Positions 8,617 through 12,373 of a stretch of DNA of 12,373 bases are shown piece by piece. Each line of letters begins with the position of its first letter. Position 1 is the stretch's first letter. The position numbers were made by a program, and so were the translations under genes. Below the pieces are notes generated by a model. That model ran no database searches, was not told where the DNA came from, and saw only the letters and a list, made by a program, of their open reading frames with translations. This stretch comes from Cephalothrix spiralis (taxonomy: Eukaryota > Nemertea > Palaeonemertea > Archinemertea > Cephalotrichidae): the NCBI GenBank assembly GCA_032353305.1, contig JAUCNG010278851.1:1-12373 (forward strand), read 5' to 3'.

Positions 8617-8704
8617 CATCTTGATACCCAAGGTTATAATCTACGACAGGCTTCAACTATCATCTTGATACCCAAGGTTATAATCTACGACAGGCTTCAA
8701 CTAT
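8617..8704. repeat. Perfect 44-bp tandem duplication
   Basis: The unit starting CATCTTGATACCCAAGGTTA occurs at 8617-8660 and again at 8661-8704 with no difference. A diverged inverted copy of its first half (CATCTTGATACTCAAGG) lies at about 8729-8751. Perfect identity suggests a recent event or an assembly artefact. Confidence 0.95.
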
Positions 8705-9873
8705 CATGGGGAGCTTTGCGCGAATCATCATAAACCTTGAGTATCAAGATGTACTGGACCCAGAGATCTCCTGGACTACTGGACTCAGAAATCTCTAGCG
8801 CCAACGCCTTAACCACTCGGCCATTTGAGCTATTGGGTCAATGGAATTATTCAACCTATTTGAAGCTATATTGATAATTCCGATCGATAATCATAAGTTC
8901 TCAAAATCGGCTAAAGGTGTCACTTCCGACTAAAAGAGGTAAATGATCATAAATTGTTTTGATTCGGTTTTTAAATTTGCTCCAAAATTACGGCTTATTA
9001 TGTGGTCGAAATCATGTTGTCAACTTCAGACACACAAGCCAGCTGTGAACTTTATGTATTGGACTCGAATTGAGTCGATCTTAGAGCGAAATGCGTCGAC
9101 TTGTATATACGAAATAGGACCTCCGACGGGAGAACTGGACTGAAGTGCCAGCGAATGTGCCATAGACAGGTTGCTGTGCCTCTAGAACTGGTACTGAATA
9201 TCATTGGACACTTAGACAATTCTATTAGCTGCTAGGTCCCCAGGAATACATACTACAGTAAAATTAAGGGGACATACCGAATTTAAGTAGATTAACATTT
9301 AAAATTGTCTGAATCCTGCAGAATCCTGACCATAATATCATAATAATTAGAGGCCAGACACGGAAACAGATAAAAATACTCTTATTTAAACCCTCCGATA
9401 AAGGCCCTAGAGGCAAGTTTACTCATTAGGAGCATTAATTTTGTTTGATGCATATTCAATTATAAATGTAACAGAACAGAACAAATGTAACAGAATACTC
9501 TCGTCTCTGTTTATATACATTACAAGGATGTCACATTCGACATACACCAGAATCTCGACATTATATGGATGCTCTTATATTTGCTCCTAAAAGTCCTCTT
9601 CAAAATACTTGACAGGTAACTCGAGACGATCTAATTGAAGCTATATACGTTGAGTCTCCAGGTTATAGTCGTGATATTTTAGTAATAACGAGTAAATAAT
9701 CGAAATTTTAGAACTAACTATTACCAGGGGTTTGAAACGATTTAACCGAATTGTCATCGATTTTTACATTTTTTAAACTATTCGCCGCGAAATGACCAAA
9801 AAATATCTTTTTTTTTTAAATTTTCTTATTCTAATTCTTTAATTTTACTAGACCACCAAACCGCAACCGAGAG

Positions 9874-10078
9874 GGGATTGAGAATTAATCGGAAATCTAT
9901 CGTCGGAATGTTTCGGTCCCATTCGTAGTGTCTTGGCAATACATCAGCAAGCATGCATAAGATATGATCGGAGTGATTTTATCGATTCCGGTCATGTCGT
10001 TGTATTCCGAAGACACCACGACGGGGACCGGAATGATCCGACAATAGATAATTAGATATCCGATGAGATCTCAGTCCC
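9874..10078. mobile_element. 205-bp fold-back element, MITE-like
   Basis: The ends read GGGATTGAGA (9874-9883) and TCTCAGTCCC (10069-10078). Each half carries inverted copies of TCGTCGGA, TTCGGTCCC, GTGTCTT and AATACA in mirrored order with small indels. A nested inner hairpin, GATCGGAGTGA with TCGATTCCGGTC, lies at about 9966-9993. About 80% of aligned arm bases match. No target duplication was found and there is no coding frame, so the superfamily is unknown. Confidence 0.65.
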
Positions 10079-10557
10079 GCGTCTTGTTTTTTGTGCTTTT
10101 AAAGATGTAGCAAATTGAAGATTTGGTCATGTTTCTTTCCCGTGCTAAGGAGATCAATTAGCGGACAATAAGCTATAGTTTAATTCAGTGAAGAAAAGGG
10201 GACTGTGCCCTACGTATCTATTATCATTATAATGAAGAGTTTTTTTCTGATAATTATAATTTGTTCTAATGTAGAAACAAAACACATAAACACGGAGTAT
10301 TCTAATATGCTAGCTTTCGGCTATTTAACCAATATTTGTAATCCTTTGAGACGTCTTCAGTGTCAGGAATTACAATATCTAAATTACGATTTAATTAATA
10401 TATTCCATTTGGACACTAGCTAATATTTGGGGCCCGGTCCACTATTTAGTATAGGCGTACAGGGTACAGAATCTTGTTTATCAGAATAAGGATACCACAT
10501 CTATGTATACAGTTGTTAATTTGGAGATTAGATTATCCCATAAGTAAGTTTTTCTAT

Positions 10558-10587
10558 ATTTTGGGACAGCTCTGTATATCCCAAAAT
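10558..10587. repeat. Hairpin with 9-bp stem
   Basis: ATTTTGGGA (10558-10566) pairs with TCCCAAAAT (10579-10587) around a 12-nt loop. No T run or gene boundary is associated with it. Confidence 0.6.
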
Positions 10588-11356
10588 GTGAGGGAATTTA
10601 ATTAAGACACTGACACTTCTGTGGGTTTAAGATCTGCTTCTGACAGTTTTTGAACACTTCATAAGGAAAATAAGATAAACATGAATGATCTGCAGCTCTT
10701 GACACTGTTTCCATTATTGATTATGGAAGTTCTAGACATGAAAACAACTTACATGATGTAGATATGTTGAGAATGTTATTAAATGGATCATTAGTCAAAG
10801 AAAACATGTGGCAAACGACAGGAAGGCTTGAAGGACTCACTGAAGGACTCGTATAAATTGTGATTATGCTATACAAAGGCACATGATAATGTAACAATGA
10901 TATGATTTGGAAGGGCAACAAGCTGTTTTATAACATGGGATAACAGCCCAAGGATGCTTGTCTTTTATTAACATTAACATTATCATTAAGTGTTATTGGC
11001 AATTTTTATCGAAATAATACTAAATGTTTAACCCGTTTTCACTTTTAAATTTACAAAATACATTAAATCTAGAAACAAAAAAAAACGCAACTCGATCATT
11101 ATTAGTTATTCATAAATTCGCTCAAATGTTACATGTTTCTCCCCCTCAAATACGTCAATATTCCTCCTAGACCGAGCATTTGGCACCGGTCAGATTTTCA
11201 TGTTTACTATGAGTTTTTTTAAACTAACAAGGCTGTCAAGCAGCAAAATTGAACTTTCTTAATAATCGAGAGAGTTAATTGTTTTTATTAAATCACATAA
11301 TACACACTGATTACCTTTTAGATAGTAAATATTGTCGTTAGAGGAGATATAGAAAA

Positions 11357-11422
11357 TTAGTTCAAAAAGTTACTAAAAGGTGGCTGTCAGTGCTGCCAAC
11401 TTATAGTACCTTTTTGAACTAA
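11357..11422. mobile_element. Short hairpin element, possible TA-flanked MITE
   Basis: Arms 11357-11384 and 11395-11422 match at 25 of 28 positions around a 10-nt loop. The ends TTAGTTC and GAACTAA allow a TA duplication at 11358-11359 and 11420-11421, leaving a 60-bp element. It could equally be a plain hairpin or a pre-miRNA-like stem. Confidence 0.6.
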
Positions 11423-11812
11423 ATCGATTAGACGGGTTAAAAATTAAGTATTATTTCGTAAAAAAAGTCGTCAAAAACGCTAAAAAACGTTGTTTATTGT
11501 TTCCATCCCTTCTTGTCATATGAATTACCTTTATTTCTCGAATAATACACATAACAGATAACAAATATTTTACTTGTCATCCTTGTGCTATAACGATGTT
11601 GCTTGTCATCATTCGCATACTTTTCAGTACTTTTGACAGCCCCGACTACAATTTCATCATCAGTTTAAACATAATGTTTGACATAACATGACTAAAAGCT
11701 CGAATTTTCAAAAGCATCTGCCATTTTGATTCATTATCAGATTATTGTGGGCCCGTCAGAGCTGGCGGACAAGGGATTTTTTCGGGCAGACAAAGAAATT
11801 TGAAACATGAGT

Positions 11813-11830
11813 CCTAACCCTACCCCTAAC
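11813..11830. repeat. Short telomere-like CCCTAA stretch
   Basis: CCTAACCCTACCCCTAAC is three degenerate units of the animal telomere repeat CCCTAA. At 18 bp it may be an interstitial relic or chance. Confidence 0.4.
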
Positions 11831-11962
11831 AACAACCTAGTGTTTGCCCAATAAAGTAATGATAATAGTATTTTAGATAAACAAAACTTGTAAATATCAT
11901 GTATTATTTAGAGAATGGTCCATGTTTTTTAGCCTACATATTGAATCATAAAGCCCGAAGTG

Positions 11963-12055
11963 CACCATTCACGAGGCATTTAAAAAGCAATATAGTTCCC
12001 GACCCGCGGAGCGCGGAGGGAGCTATATTCTTTTCAAATGCCGAGGTGAATGGTG
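11963..12055. mobile_element. 93-bp inverted repeat with GC-rich centre
   Basis: The left end CACCATTCAC and right end GTGAATGGTG are exact inverted copies. Inside, GGCATTT, AAAAG, AATATAG and TCCC repeat in mirrored order with small indels. The centre (about 12001-12019) is rich in CG (CCGCGGAGCGCGG), unlike anything nearby. The whole fits a tiny MITE; no clear target duplication is seen. Confidence 0.7.
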
Positions 12056-12314
12056 GCCAGAGGGCTATATGAATTCAATATTAACCAAAAACATGGACTA
12101 TTATCTTTATTTCATAGTCCCTTCCCTATACGCTTTACCAAGAGGGGTATGGACTTTTTTTCAATAATGTCATACCAAAATATAATATACTTAAGAATAT
12201 ATTTAGAATTCCGAACCTCGATCGTTCTACATTCTAACATGGGGCCTGTAGACTGGTTACCTGACCGTTCGTCTTCTTTAGCAGACTAACCAAAATAATA
12301 ACTTTTTCAAATAA

Positions 12315-12357
12315 GGTATTAAATTTAATATTAAATTATTAGTAATAATTTAATACC
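12315..12357. repeat. AT-rich hairpin at the window end
   Basis: GGTATTAAATT (12315-12325) and AATTTAATACC (12347-12357) are exact inverted copies. The loop is itself an AT-rich near-palindrome (TTAATATTAAATTATTAGTA). The window ends 16 bp later, so a larger element cannot be judged. Confidence 0.65.
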
Positions 12358-12373
12358 CCTCGCTATACCATCA

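Larger units (their letters stand above)
8303..8823 (-). mobile_element. Rearranged tRNA-derived SINE (tRNA-Leu/Ser-like promoter boxes)
   Basis: On the minus strand, TGGCCGAGTGG at 8823-8813, followed by TTAAGGCG, is the A box typical of tRNA-Leu/Ser. GGTTCGGATCC at 8313-8303 resembles a B box (consensus GGTTCGAATCC, one change). A normal tRNA or SINE head has these boxes some 30-60 bp apart; here they are about 500 bp apart. The space between is filled with duplicated and inverted copies of a CTCCTGGACTACTGGACC unit (8311-8331, 8599-8617, 8768-8785) and other blocks. This is best read as a SINE insertion expanded by internal rearrangement. A plus-strand 216-codon open frame (8083-8733) runs through these repeats and is judged non-coding. 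Confidence 0.65.
7515..12373 (-). other. Partial USO1 intron upstream of the first exon, rich in fold-back repeats
   Basis: This region lies immediately upstream in transcript sense of the exon at 7333-7514, which needs a donor exon ending in phase 2. I searched the minus strand for the preceding p115 block (the family pattern around QGLCA...FNDNS) and did not find it, so this intron is probably at least 4.8 kb long. It contains the repeats listed separately. Stretches 8830-9870, 10080-10550, 10590-11350 and 12060-12310 are AT-rich and show no gene I can support. Minor features are a direct repeat AATGTAACAGAA near 9465-9500 and GAATCCTG repeated near 9310-9330. Confidence 0.65.

Noticed and set aside
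8083-8733. 216-codon plus-strand open frame, the longest in the window
   Set aside because: It runs through the inverted and tandem copies of the SINE-like region, including both perfect 44-bp repeats and the B-box-like segment. It has no recognisable domain; repeat structure explains it.
8757-8830. Functional tRNA-Leu/Ser gene on the minus strand
   Set aside because: The A box is good, but no B box follows at tRNA distance and the acceptor stem cannot be closed.
10753-10839. Possible minus-strand exon ending at a good GTAAGT donor and reading LPVVCHMFSLTNDPFNN
   Set aside because: Acceptor lacks a pyrimidine tract, the phase does not fit the exon at 7333-7514, and I could not align it convincingly with any p115 segment.
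11300-11340. Minus-strand frame reading SNDNIYYLK before a GGTAATC donor, reminiscent of the p115 FNDNS region
   Set aside because: Only a few residues match, the phase is wrong for the next exon, and the frame runs into the inverted repeat at 11357-11422.

Overview
The window looks like a piece of an AT-rich animal nuclear genome, entirely inside one large, intron-rich gene. No bacterial, organellar or viral gene order is visible: there is no dense coding, no ribosome binding sites, and nearly all open frames are short chance frames. The only convincing coding sequence is two short exons on the minus strand, 7333-7514 and 3953-4080. Each has a clear 3' splice acceptor and 5' donor. Their phases fit each other exactly, and the joined 103-codon translation matches the end of the globular head and start of the coiled-coil tail of the vesicle-tethering protein USO1/p115. 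The rest of the gene, an N-terminal part of roughly 590 residues and the coiled-coil and acidic C-terminal parts, is not in the window. The gene reads right to left.

Layout: 1-3952 is the partial intron downstream of the second exon. It holds a tRNA-like SINE relic (about 2437-2504), a set of TGACGTCA-bearing repeats (3089-3494) and a small tandem repeat (3781-3851). Positions 4081-7332 are a complete 3,252-bp intron. It carries a small palindromic element (4309-4394), a 343-bp PIF/Harbinger-type MITE with a TTA target duplication (4865-5207) and several hairpins. Positions 7515-12373 are the partial upstream intron. It holds a 56-bp-arm fold-back (7918-8065), a rearranged tRNA-derived SINE with its own inverted and tandem duplications (8303-8823), and further fold-back elements at 9874-10078, 11357-11422 and 11963-12055.

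The theme of the window is therefore one housekeeping secretory-pathway gene whose introns are loaded with small non-autonomous elements, most of them able to fold into long hairpins in the pre-mRNA. The species cannot be fixed from this sequence. An invertebrate such as a mollusc or other lophotrochozoan is a reasonable guess from the base composition, SINE/MITE load and divergence of the protein from human p115, but this is weak inference. I found no sign of a new multi-gene system; the most unusual object is the internally nested Harbinger-type MITE.
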